NCBI RefSeq assembly: GCF_024679245.1
Contig: NC_090176.1
Span: forward strand, 51,901,615-51,965,614
Length of the DNA: 64,000 bases
Direction: 5' to 3'
Source of the DNA: Pseudorasbora parva
Lineage: Eukaryota; Chordata; Actinopteri; Cypriniformes; Gobionidae
Part shown: one piece after another, positions 39,812 through 51,465 of the stretch
Layout of the letters: every line of letters starts with the position of its first letter
Numbering within the stretch: the stretch's first letter is position 1
Made by a program: the position numbers and the translations under genes
The notes under the pieces: generated by a model
Told to the model about the DNA's origin: nothing
Databases searched by the model: none
Seen by the model: only the letters and a program-made list of their open reading frames with translations

Positions 39812-42450
39812 CTATAATTATGACTTTTTAATCCTATAATGAATAAGTATTACTTAATTTTGACTCTCAGAATTTTCCCTTTTTACATCATAATTATGAC
39901 ATTAAAGTCAAAATGATGACATTGACATAAAAAGTTTAAATTATAACTTTGTCATAATTATGACATACGTTCTACTTTTGATTTCCATGACTAAGTATGC
40001 CACAAATATTGCAGACAAAGATTTTGGATAGCTAGGTTGGCTTGTATGTTTGGTACGGTAGAAGACCCAACCTCATAATATTTAGACCAACTTCTTTTCA
40101 TAATTATGACTTTCTAATCCTATAATGAATACGTTTTGCTTAATTTTCTCTGTCATAGTTTTCATTACATGACATAAAACGTCAAAATTATGACTTAGCA
40201 TGTAATATTATGACTTTGATCTCATAATTGTGACTTAGCATGTCAACTATGTTTTTTGTTGAGCACCAGCCGTGAGCACTAGCAGTGACTCTTGTCTTAG
40301 TAAAGCGCACTAATAAGGCTCCACGCTGTTATAAACCTAACCGCAGGGAACTGTCTACACAACACATTAGGCTGAAGAACGCTGGCGTGGACTTCTCTCC
40401 AGCTTGTGTATTATTTATTAAAATCATGAAAGGATAGCCATGAACTCTAACAGGACTATAAAGCCGTCCCTCAGTGAACATTCATCACAGGTTCTGTTGG
40501 CAGTTCTCCTCGTCCTAACCTTTCTGATTTATAGACAAGCTTCCTGAAGCCAGCGACACTTTAGCATCAGAACTCCTTAAAACCGCAAACCATTAAAAGA
40601 TACACGCTTTAAAAAAACACCGTCACCGTGGAGTAAATGAGGCCCAGTGTGATATTTACACCATCCGCCTCAGACCACCCAAGAGCTCACGCTTCAGATC
40701 ACTTCTGCCTCTGCTCAACACCACTCAGAACATGCTTTGCCAATCACAATTATGGCATCAAAAACTGTAAACGACTTCGATTACATTCAAAATATAAATA
40801 TTACATACCAAGTCGTTATAACTTTTTATCATGGTGACACACAAAATTGAAATTATGACATAAAAAAATGAAAATTATGAAAAAAGTCACAATTATGAGA
40901 ATACTTATAGGATTAAAAAGTCATAATTATGACAGAACGTCATAATTTTTACCTCATAATTTCTACCTTTTAATTCCATAATGACCAAGTATGCCATAAT
41001 TTTCACTTTTTGTCCCAACTATGGCATTAGAGTCAAAATGATGACATACAAAGTTAAAACTATGACATAAAAAGTTTAAATAATGTCTTTAAAAGTCATA
41101 ATAATTACAAAAGGTCATAGTTTTTACTTTTTACTAATAAATTATACTTTTTAATTCTATAAAGACTAAATATGCCATAATTATGACTATGAATTTGACT
41201 ATTTAATTTAAAAAGTATGCCATAATTTTCACTTTTTGTCCCAACTATGGCATTAGAGTCAAAATAATAACATACAAAGTTAAAACTATGACATGAAAAG
41301 TTTAAATCATGACATTAAAAGTCATAATAATTACAAAAGGTCATAGTTTTTACTTTTTACCTAATAAATTATACTTTTTTTTATTCCATAAAGACTAAAT
41401 ATGCCATAATTATGACTGTCATAATTTTAAATGTTTAATTTTAAAACAAAAATAAGTATGCCATAATTTTAACTTTTTGGTCATAATTATGACATTAGAG
41501 TGAAAATGATGACATCCAAAATTGAAACTATGACATAAAAAGTTTAAATCATGATTTTAAAATCACATTTTACAAGATGGACAAAGTCACATTTTTTACT
41601 TTTTAATTCATACATTCTACTTTTCAATTTCATAATGACTAAGTATGCCATGACTGTCATAATATCAACCTTTTGTCATAATTTCAACTTTTTATCTCAT
41701 AATTTAGACTTTTTAATTTTTTAATGAATAAGTATTCCCTAATTTTGACAAGATTATGACAAAAAAAAGTGAAAATTATGACCTTCTACATAATATTTAC
41801 TTTTAATGACATAATTTCGGGGGGGGAAATATTTTTATTTCATTATTATGACGTAATTTACAATTTTTATGTCATAATTATGATTCACAAAAGCATGTTT
41901 TTTCCTCTTATGTGACAGAAATTATATTCCATGCAAATATGATGTTAAGTCTTATTGTTTTATTCTCAACAGAAGCAGAAGTGCTGTCTTTTAGTATGTC
42001 ATATTTTGACTTTAAACATAATTATGGCTTTTTTAATCTTATAATAAATAAGTATTCCTTAATGTTGACTGTCATAATTTTTTACTTTTTGTCATAGTTA
42101 TGAAATAAAAGGTCAAAATTAGGACTTAGAATGTCATATTTTGACTTTTATCTCATGATCATGACTTTTAAATCCTATAATGGCTAAGTATGCAATAATT
42201 ATGACTGTCATAATTGTGACTTAGTTTGTAATCTTTTTACTGTTTATCTCATAATTATGACTTAGTATGTAAATTACAAAGTTTTTATTTCATATTTGAC
42301 CAAATGTGATCATTTCAAAGTCATAATTATATATATTTTTTATCATAAAAATGGCTAAGCATGCAATAATTATGACTATCATGATTTCTTAATATAATAA
42401 TTTAGACTTTTATCTCATAATTAGGAATAGACACAATTTATGACTAAGAA
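39812..42450. repeat. AT-rich CATAATTATGAC repeat region
   Basis: About 2.6 kb in which CATAATTATGAC, GTCATAATT and ACTTTTTAAT words recur hundreds of times. Part of it (about 40980-41680) is a clear tandem with a unit near 230 bases: TGTCCCAACTATGGCATTAG at 41011 and 41237, with a decayed third copy. A GC-richer stretch (40240-40740) interrupts it. A related stretch lies at 57050-57420. Short frames are not genes. Confidence 0.75.
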
Positions 42451-43480
42451 TAATTAAGATTTGGCACAGCATTATTTGGCAGAAAAGGGTTTCCGATCCA
42501 TATATTTGAGACACGACAACAATAGTTGATCGTTTTTTTTCCTCAATTGAATATTTTTTAGGATAGTTCCACAGTTTCACTCTAATTTCTGACACAGACA
42601 CAAACCTCAAGACTGATGAAAAATAACTTAATTTACACACATTGACACTACACACAGGGGCATGTTGTCACACTGGGTTAGTGCAATTAAAGCGGTGTGT
42701 AAGTTTGAAGCAGGACTGAATTCACTAAACTAACCCAAACACAGACGATCTAAAACCATCTAAAATGATGATCTCAGAGACTGAAGTGCCCAAAAAAAAC
42801 CTTTAAAACCACCAGTGAAGCCACTTATGTTGGATTAAGGGGACAAAAGTGATAACAACAGCATGTTTAATGAATATTTACCTTCAAAAAAGGAGCTGCG
42901 CTTGGACTTCTGGGAACGGAACACTCAAACGAATCGGTGAATCATTTCTAATGAACCGGTTCACTGCTCGAAAAGATTCATTTAAAAGAATCCGCATGAG
43001 AAGTGTCACTGGCCTCTCCTGACCACTAGGGGTCAGTGTTTGCGTGTCTAACACACTTTAGACACTTAAACGCAAACACATTCAGGCTGAGAGGAAGCTC
43101 ATTTGGCTGTTCTGCCAAACCTGAACAAACATTTGAGAGTAATGTGAATTTACTGACAGTGATTACCAAAGGGAAGGAAATCATCAACAATAACAATAAC
43201 AAACACTTTATTAATTGTTTGTTTTTGGATATGTTCTATTATAGCTTCATGCTCACACAACAATGAATTTATAATAAAAACATTTGAGTCGATATTGAGA
43301 TGTTGATTGCAGATATTTTGTGTATTAGCAAAAATGCGCTCAAAAAGTAACATTCAGTAAAAAAAAAAAAAAAGATAAAATATGCCCTTAATGTTTTCTC
43401 TAATGTTCACATAACCAAGAAAACTGGATGCTTTGAACCTTCAGAAATAATGTTTTTAATGGAAATGTTAGTAAAATGCT
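42451..43480. other. No gene recognised
   Basis: Non-coding sequence. A stretch with GAACCGGTTCACT and AAAGATTCATTTAAAAGAAT (42940-42990) resembles dispersed fish repeats. A 14-A run lies near 43360. Confidence 0.4.
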
Positions 43481-43484
43481 CTTA

Positions 43485-43823
43485 CACTGTAAACGTTTTT
43501 TGTTGGTTTAACTTTAAAAAGTAAGTAACCTGGTTGCCTTAAAATTTTGAGTTTATTGAAATTAAAAATTTGAGTTGATACAACGAAGGAAATTCATTTA
43601 ATAAATAGAACTCAAAATATTATTGTATCTGAACCATATAAAAACTGTGATAAATCATGAAAATAGCACAATTTGGCTGCGTCATCACAAATAAAACACA
43701 CACAATTACCCAACATACTTACAACATATTTTAATAATGTTTGAATAAAGGTTCATGAACTCAATGAACTCAACATTTTATGGCAACCAGGTAACTTCTT
43801 TTTTTAAATATTTTTTTACAGTG
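43485..43823. mobile_element. CACTG-ended MITE, copy D
   Basis: 339 bases, ends CACTGTAAACG and TTTTTTTACAGTG, with TA on both sides. It lacks the 176-bp insert of copy A and confirms the empty site (CATACTTACAACAT). Confidence 0.8.
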
Positions 43824-43859
43824 TATAACATATTTGTCTTAGCAGGGAGACCAAATTAA

Positions 43860-44300
43860 ATGTCAATTATTTTGCCATTCAAAAGTAGGAATATATGAGA
43901 ATAAAAAAGCACTCAGGCTCGTTTTTTTCACACGAGGCAGCAGAGTGCCTCACGTTCCACAAGACAAAATATAGGCTGGATAAAGCCTATCAGATTTCCC
44001 TGGAGAGAGACTACTGGAATATTCCTATATTGGATTATCCGCAGGAGCCTGGGAAGCTGGGCAATAACACGGCTACTTCTTGACCTGGTGGAGTGGTTAA
44101 TGTCACGCCACTGAAGCGCTGAGATGTTGAAGCTCAGCTGGTGATCTCCATCTGATTCCAGCATCTATGAGAACACACTTCAGAGTGTGGAATGACTGCA
44201 CCCCTGAGCTATAACGTGCAAATCTTCAGCTTTATCTAGTCTAGACTTTAAGGTGTGTGTCTGTGCAGAAATGTATATATACCATGAAATTTAAAAAAGG
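43860..44300. other. Single-copy-looking non-coding block
   Basis: Balanced composition, no repeat recognised. A 62-codon frame (43895-44083) shows no domain. It could be an unrepeated remnant or a conserved non-coding element. Confidence 0.3.
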
Positions 44301-44357
44301 TAATTGTGACAATTATTTCTCACAATTCCGACTTTTTCCCTCACAATTGTGAGTCTA

Positions 44358-47300
44358 TATCTTGGAATTCTGAGTTTTCATCTCGCCATCTTGGAATTCT
44401 GAGTTTTCATCTCGCCATCTTGGAATTCTGAGTTTTCATCTCACCATCTTGGAATTCTGAGTATTCATCTTGCAATCTTGGAATTCTGAGTTTTCATCTA
44501 ACCATCTTGAAATTCTGAGTATTCATCTCGCCATCTCAGAATTCTGAGTATTCATCTTGCCATCTCGGAATTCTGAGTTTTCATCTCGCCATCTCGGAAT
44601 TCTGAGTTTTCATCTCACCATCTCGGAATTCTGAATATTCATCTTGCCATCTCAGAATTCTGAGTTTTCATCTTGCCATCTTGGAATTCTGAGTATTCAT
44701 CTCGCCATCTCGGAATTCTGAGTTTTCATCTCGCCATCTTGGAATTCTGAGTTTTCATCTCACCATCTCGGAATTCTGAGTTTTCATCTCGCCATCTTGG
44801 AATTCTGAGTTATCATCTCGCCATCTTGGAATTCTGAGTATTCATCTCGCCATCTTGGAATTCTGAGTATTCATCTCACCGTCTTGGATTTCTGAGTATT
44901 CATCTCGCCCTCTTGGAATTCTGAGTTTTCATCTCACCATCTCGGAATTCTGAGTATTCATCTCGCCGTCTTGGAATTCTGAGTTTTCATCTCACCATCT
45001 TGGAATTCTGAGTTTTCATCTCGCCGTCTTGGAATTCTGAGTTTTCATCTCACCGTCTTGGAAATCTGAGTATTCATCTCGCCATCTTGGAATTCTGAGT
45101 ATTCGTCTCGCCATCTCGGAATTCTGAGTATTACTCTCGCCATCTCGGAATTCTGAGTTTTCATCGCGCCATTTCGGAATTCTGAGTATTCATCTCGCCA
45201 TCTCGGAATTCTGAGTTTTCATCTCACCATCTCGGAATTCTGAGTATTCATCTCGCCATCTTGGAATTCAGATTTTTCATCTTGCCATCTTGGAATTCTG
45301 AGTTTTCATCTCGCCATTTCAGAATTCGGAGTTTTCATCTTGCCATCTTGGAATTCTGAGTTTTCATCTCGCCATTTCGGAATTCTGAGTTTTCATCTCG
45401 CCATCTCGGAATTCTGAGTTTTCATCTCGCCATCTCGGAATTCTGAGTTTTCATCTCACCATCTCGGAATTCTGAGTATTTATCTCGCCATCTTGGAATT
45501 CAGATTTTTCATCTTGCCATCTTGGAATTCTGAGTTTTCATCTCGCCATTTCAGAATTCGGAGTTTTCATCTTGCCATCTTGGAATTCTGAGTTTTCATC
45601 TCGCCATTTCGGAATTCTGAGTTTTCATCTCACCATCTTGGAATTCTGAGTATTCATCTTGCAATCTTGGAATTCTGAGTTTTCATCTAACCATCTTGGA
45701 ATTTTGAGTTTTCATCTCGCCATCTTGGAATTCTGAGTATTCATCTCACCGTCTTGGAAATCTGAGTATTCATCTCGCCATCTTGGAATTCTGAGTATTC
45801 ATCTCGCCATCTCGGAATTCTGAGTATTACTCTCGCCATCTCGGAATTCTGAGTTTTCATCGCGCCATTTCGGAATTCTGAGTATTCATCTCGCCATCTC
45901 GGAATTCTGAGTTTTCATCTCACCATCTCGGAATTCTGAGTAATTATCTCGCCATCTTGGAATTCAGATTTTTCATCTTGCCATCTTGGAATTCTGAGTT
46001 TTCATCTCGCCATTTCAGAATTCGGAGTTTTCATCTTGCCATCTTGGAATTCTGAGTTTTCATCTCGCCATTTCGGAATCCTGAGTTTTCATCTCACCAT
46101 CTTGGAATTCTGAGTATTCATCTCACCATCTTGGAATTCTGAGTATTCATCTTGCCATCTCAGAATTCTGAGTATTCATCTTGCCATCTCGGAATTCTGA
46201 GTTTTCATCTTGCCATCTCGGAATTCTGAGTTTTCATCTCACCATCTTGGAATTCTGAGTATTCCTCTTGCCATCTCGGAATTCTGAATTTTCATCTCAC
46301 CATCTTGGAATTCTGAATATTCATCTTGCCATCTCAGAATTCTGAGTATTCATCCTGCCATCTTGGAATTCTGAGTATTCATCTCGCCATCTCGGAATTC
46401 TGAATTTTCATCTCGCCATCTTGGAATTCTGAGTTTTCATCTCACCATCTCGGAATTCTGAGTTTTCATCTTGCCATCTTGGAATTCTGAGTATTCATCT
46501 CGCCATCTCGGAATTCTGAGTTTTCATCTCGCCATCTCGGAACTCTGAGTTTTCATCTCGCCATTTCGGAATTCTGAGTATTCATCTCGCCATCTCGGAA
46601 TTCTGAGTATTCATCTCGCCATCTCGGAATTCTGAGTTTTAATCTCGCCATCTCGGAACTCTGAGTTTTCATCTCGCCATTTCGGAATTCTGAGTATTCA
46701 TCTCGCCATCTCGGAATTCTGAGTATTCATCTCGCCATCTCGGAATTCTGAGTTTTCATCTCGCCATTTCGGAATTCTGAGTTTTCATCTCGCCCTCTTG
46801 GAATTCTGAGTTTTCATCTCACCGTCTTGGAATTCCGAGTATTCATTTAGCCGTCTTGGAATTCTGAGTTTTCATCTTGCCATCTTGGAATTCTGAGTTT
46901 TCATCTCGCCATCTCGGAATTCTGAGTATTCATCTCGCCATCTCGGAATTCTGAGTATTCATCTCGCCGTCTTGGAATTCTGAGTTTTCATCTCACCATC
47001 TCGGAATTCTGAGTTTTCATCGCGCCATTTCGGAATTCTGAGTTTTCATCTCGCCATCTTGAAATTCTGAGTCTTCATCTCGCCATCTTGGAATACTGAG
47101 TATTCATCTCACCATCTTGGAATTCTGAGTTTTCATCTCACCATCTCGGAATTCTGAGTTTTTATCTTGCCATCTTGGAATTCTGAGTTATCATCTCGCC
47201 ATCTTGGAATTCTGAGTATTCATCTCGCCATCTTGGAATTCTGAGTATTCATCTCACCGTCTTGGATTTCTGAGTATTCACCTCACCGTCTTGGAATTCT

Positions 47301-49128
47301 GAGTATTCATCTCACCGTCTTGGAATTCTGAGTTTTCATCTCGCCATCTTGGAATTCTGAGTTTTCATCTCGCCATCTCGGAATTCTGAGTTTTCATCTC
47401 ACCATCTCAGAATTCTGAGTTTTCATCTCACCATCTCGGAATTCTGAGTTTTCATCTCACCATCTCGGAATTCTGAGTATTCATCTCACCATCTCGGAAT
47501 TCTGAGTTTTCATCTCGCCGTCTTGGAATTCTGAGTATTCATCTCACCGTCTTGGAATTCTGAGTTTTCATCTTGCCATCTTGGAATTCTGAGTATTCAT
47601 CTCGCCATCTCGGAATTCTGAGTTTTCATCTCGCCATCTCGGAACTCTGAGTTTTCATCTCGCCATTTCGGAATTCTGAGTATTCATCTCGCCATCTCGG
47701 AATTCTGAGTATTCATCTCGCCATCTCGGAATTCTGAGTTTTCATCTCGCCATCTCGGAACTCTGAGTTTTCATCTCGCCATTTCGGAATTCTGAGTATT
47801 CATCTCGCCATCTCGGAATTCTGAGTTTTCATCTCGCCATCTCGGAACTCTGAGTTTTCATCTCGCCATTTCGGAATTCTGAGTATTCATCTTGCCATCT
47901 CGGAATTCTGAGTATTCATCTCGCCATCTCGGAATTCTGAGTTTTCATCTCGCCATTTCGGAATTCTGAGTTTTCATCTCGCCCTCTTGGAATTCTGAGT
48001 TTTCATCTCACCGTCTTGGAATTCCGAGTATTCATTTAGCCGTCTTGGAATTCTGAGTTTTCATCTTGCCATCTTGGAATTCTGAGTTTTCATCTCGCCA
48101 TCTCGGAATTCTGAGTATTCATCTCGCCATCTCGGAATTCTGAGTATTCATCTCGCCGTCTTGGAATTCTGAGTTTTCATCTCGCCATCTCGGAATTCTG
48201 AGTATTCATCTCACCATCTCAGAATTCTGAGTTTTCATCTTGCCATCTTGGAATTCTGAGTTTTCATCTCGCCATCTCGGAATTCTGAGTATTCATCTCA
48301 CCATCTCGGAATTCTGAGTATTCATCTCACCGTCTTGGAATTCTGAGTATTAATCTCGCCATCTTGGAATTCTGAGTATTCATCTCGCCATCTCAGAATT
48401 CTGAGTTTCCATCTTGCCGTCTTGGATTTCTGAGTTTTCATCTCGCCATCTTGGAATTCTGAGCTTTCATCTCGCCATCTCGGAATTCTGAGTATTCATC
48501 TCGCCGTCTTGGAATTCTGAGTTTTCATCTCACCATCTCGGAATTCTGAGTTTTCATCTCACCATCTCGGAATTCTGAGTTTTCATCTCACCATCTCGGA
48601 ATTCATCTCGCCATCTCGGAATTCTGAGTTTTCATCTCGCCGTCTTGGAATTCTGAGTTTTCATCTCGCCATCTCGGAATTCTGAGTTTTCATCTCGCCG
48701 TCTTGGAATTCTGAGTTTTCATCTCACCATCTCGGAATTCTGAGTATTCATCTCACCATCTCGGAATTCTGAGTATTCATCTCACCGTCTTGGAATTCTG
48801 AGTATTAATCTCGCCATCTTGGAATTCTGAGTATTCATTTCGCCATCTCGGAATTCTGAGTTTCCATCTCGCCGTCTTGGAATTCTGAGTTTTCATCTCG
48901 CCATCTTGGAATTCTGAGTTTTCATCTCGCCATCTCGGAATTCTGAGTATTCATCTCACCATCTCGGAATTCTGAGTTTTCATCTCACCATCTCGGAATT
49001 CTGAGTATTCATCTCGCCATCTTGGAATTCTGAGTTTTCATCTCGCCATCTCGGAATTCTGAGTTTTCATCTCACCATCTCGGAATTTTGAGTTTTCATC
49101 TCACCGTCTTGGAATTCTGAGTATTCAT
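44358..49128. repeat. 29-bp minisatellite, about 164 units
   Basis: The core of each unit is GGAATTCTGAGTTTTCATCT, followed by a variable nine-base part (CGCCATCTC, CACCATCTT, CGCCGTCTT and similar). Nearly every unit contains an EcoRI site. Rare variants show higher-order blocks: ATTCCGAGTATTCATTTAGC recurs 1,189 bases apart (41 units), and CATTTCAGAATTCGGAG recurs 232 and 464 bases apart (8 and 16 units). The array begins gradually from TGTGAG/AATTCCGAC sequence at 44310. Confidence 0.97.
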
Positions 49129-49625
49129 CATTGTTGGGCAGTAGCGTCGCTACAAGTAGTGTCGCTACTAGCGTAACTAAATTTTTCAGTAGCGTGGTGG
49201 TAGCGTCGCTGTTTTCTCAATGAAATAGCTTTTCAGTAGCGAAGCTCTTCTGTTGATCAAGTAGTGCGGTAGCGTCTACACAAGCTAACGTTACATTTCC
49301 CCAAGCATTTCTGAGGATCAAGCTCAAATTGGAAACACAACTGATAAGAACGCGGATATACTTCACTTTCTACGTTCCTTTCTGCCTCGCGCAGATGCGC
49401 ACAGATGCGCGCGAGCCTTTCAAAGTACTCATTTGGCAGTGAGCGCGTAAAGACGGGGTAGGCGGGATCTAGTTGACGTTTTTTTTTTTTCTAGCGCTCA
49501 ATTCGCTGTTGCACACGCATCGTCCCCGAGGTGACAAAAGAGAAACTGCAAAGTTTTAAAATCTATTGTGTCTCTTGAATAAACACCTCTTGTTAAAAGT
49601 ATCGGGGTCCAGTCTGGCCACCTCT

Positions 49626-49776
49626 TGATATGAATGAATAAATGAATGAATGAATGAATGAATGAATGAATGAATGAATGAATGAATGAATGAATGAATG
49701 AATGAATGAATGAATGAATGAATGAATGAATGAATGAATGAAACTTCAATTCATGTGTGTGGGAGTCGGAGATAGA

Positions 49777-49821
<45 letters not shown>
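49626..49821. repeat. (TGAA)n and (CA)n microsatellites
   Basis: About 29 TGAA units (49630-49743), then a 22-unit CA run (49778-49821). Confidence 0.97.
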
Positions 49822-49826
<5 letters not shown>

Positions 49827-50064
49827 TTTGTTTTTTGCCATGTTGGTACTGTTTGTAGCAGGTCTTAATTATTTTGCTACTGTACTTTCTGGACTGGACT
49901 TTTTTTGTTCAAGTTGAGTTGTAAATTAACTCACAGTTTGTCCTGCAAAAGTGCCCAAGTCTAAATTGAGCATAAATGCACACACACAGTTGTGTATGCA
50001 TATCATACACATACAGATGAACATACACACACACACACACACACTTACACACTCTCTCTTGACA

Positions 50065-50308
50065 CCAGGGGCCTATTGCACAGTACTAGGATAAGGGATT
50101 AAGCCGGGATATTTTAGTGATCCTGGCTCAATTTATCCGCTTATGAAAGATATTAGTTATCTTTCATTATCGTTATCGTTCTTGGTATGAGTTGCCTTCA
50201 GGGTATGTTTACATGACAGCTGTGTACTAAATTTTGCATAAAAATGACAAGATCCCCAAGATATCCCGGCTTAATCCCTTATCCTGGTTTTGTGCAATAG
50301 GCCCCTGG
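50065..50308. mobile_element. 244-bp MITE with CCAGGGGCCTATTGCACA ends
   Basis: The left end CCAGGGGCCTATTGCACA and the following GGATAAGGGATTAAGCCGGG recur inverted at the right end, giving about 45 bp of near-perfect inverted repeat. No coding frame and no clear target duplication. Confidence 0.8.
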
Positions 50309-50609
50309 TTTTGTTAATATTATGGATCACATGTTTTTGTTACCGAATTGATTTCGGACAGTTTTTGAATAACTTAAAAAAAAATGTGTGTCTATATGCT
50401 TGACTTTTATTGATCACTGAGATAGCATTGATTGGAGTGAAGTGGGTTCAATATAAAATTAAATAAATAAAAAGTAGCTTAGATGTAGTAAACTACTTTT
50501 GTCAAGTTGCTGTAGCTTAGCTTGCTACATTTCCCAGGGGGGTAGCTTCAGTGTAGTGAAGCTTAATTTAATGTAGAGTAACTGGTATCTTAGCTCACTA
50601 CATAAAATG

Positions 50610-51460
50610 AATGCACCTACCCTAAAAATATGTGACAACTAGCCCCGCTCTCCTTCATGTCTTGTTTCGAGAAAAATTCCTCTGTACATTTGAACCCCAA
50701 GTTAAACCCTAAAACACAGAACATGAAATGCTCTGTCTGTCCCACAAAAGAACATTAACAGAAATAATAAACTCTGAGATGGTTAGGCCCATTATGGATC
50801 ATATGCTTCAGATTGATTACATCTTTCGTCGACGTCTCCTTATGCTAAGTCCCAATTTGTTCCACTCGAAAGGGCTAAACCAAACTTTCAACTCAAATTG
50901 TTATTTTTCAATTGACTGTTTAGCTACTGCAGCGAGTGGCCGTATCCATCTTCTCTTGAAGAGCTCTTGATTGTCACATCCAGTTATTTAAATTGCCTTC
51001 GAGAGGCCAGGACCTGGAATGGAACAATATCCTTTGGCTTTGCTTCCCTGGCTCCAGCGCTTCTCATTTATTTTTATGCGGAGCTGAGACAGCACTTTGG
51101 CACCTTTCCACCGTGAAGGTAGTCCAAAGCAGCCTGACTCCTGAAAACGTACGATGAATCAGTCCATTACAGTTCAATAAAAGTGCACAATTGCTTCTTT
51201 CTGCTCCACTTGGCCACGATCGCCTTTGGAGGGCCGGTGACGGGGGGTATGCGAGCGCCCGCTCAATAAAACCAAGTCATTTTGTTTGCTCGAGACAATA
51301 TAGAGTGAAATAATGAAATGCTTTACTTCCAATTACAGCACAAGAGCTTTATTATAACCACAGGTATGCGTCCACATCCGTCCTTTAAAAGACTTCCAGA
51401 GGGGAAGCCGTAAAAGTGTCTTGACTCCTTTAGTCACACTAGCAGGATATTGAAGAAATG
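50610..51460. other. Single-copy-looking block, candidate conserved element
   Basis: No repeats or coding frames with domains. The stretch about 50985-51365 has balanced composition and long unrepeated text (for example GGAACAATATCCTTTGGCTT and TTTGGCACCTTTCCACCGTG), an appearance common in conserved vertebrate enhancers. This is only an impression. Confidence 0.3.
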
Positions 51461-51465
51461 GCAGC

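Larger units (their letters stand above)
37452..39814 (+). mobile_element. Possible THAP-bearing DNA element with inverted ends
   Basis: 37452-37500 (TATAGAGTCTGGGATCGTG ... GCGCAATGCATTTTGGGA) and the inverse of 39750-39814 (TATAGAGTCTGGGAATC ... GCGCGTTGCATTCTGGGC) are alike and inverted. Between them lie two THAP-type exon starts and a truncated LINE. CpG-rich sequence at 37300-37440 may be more of the left end. The ends are imperfect, so the boundaries are tentative. Confidence 0.4.
49129..50600. mobile_element. Possible hAT-like remnant rich in TAGCGTCGCTAC words
   Basis: It begins GTTGGGCAGTAGCGTCGCTA, with more GTAGCG words up to 49275; GTAGCTTAGCTTGCTACATT lies at 50510-50540. Fish hAT-type elements can have such subterminal repeats. 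Microsatellites (49630-49821) and a MITE (50065-50308) sit inside. The right boundary cannot be fixed. Confidence 0.3.

Noticed and set aside
44358..49128. CRISPR-like regular repeat
   Set aside because: The 29-bp units abut without unique spacers, and the context is a vertebrate genome; it is a minisatellite.
49498..49749. 83-codon frame with FIHSFIHS repeats
   Set aside because: A translation of the TGAA microsatellite.
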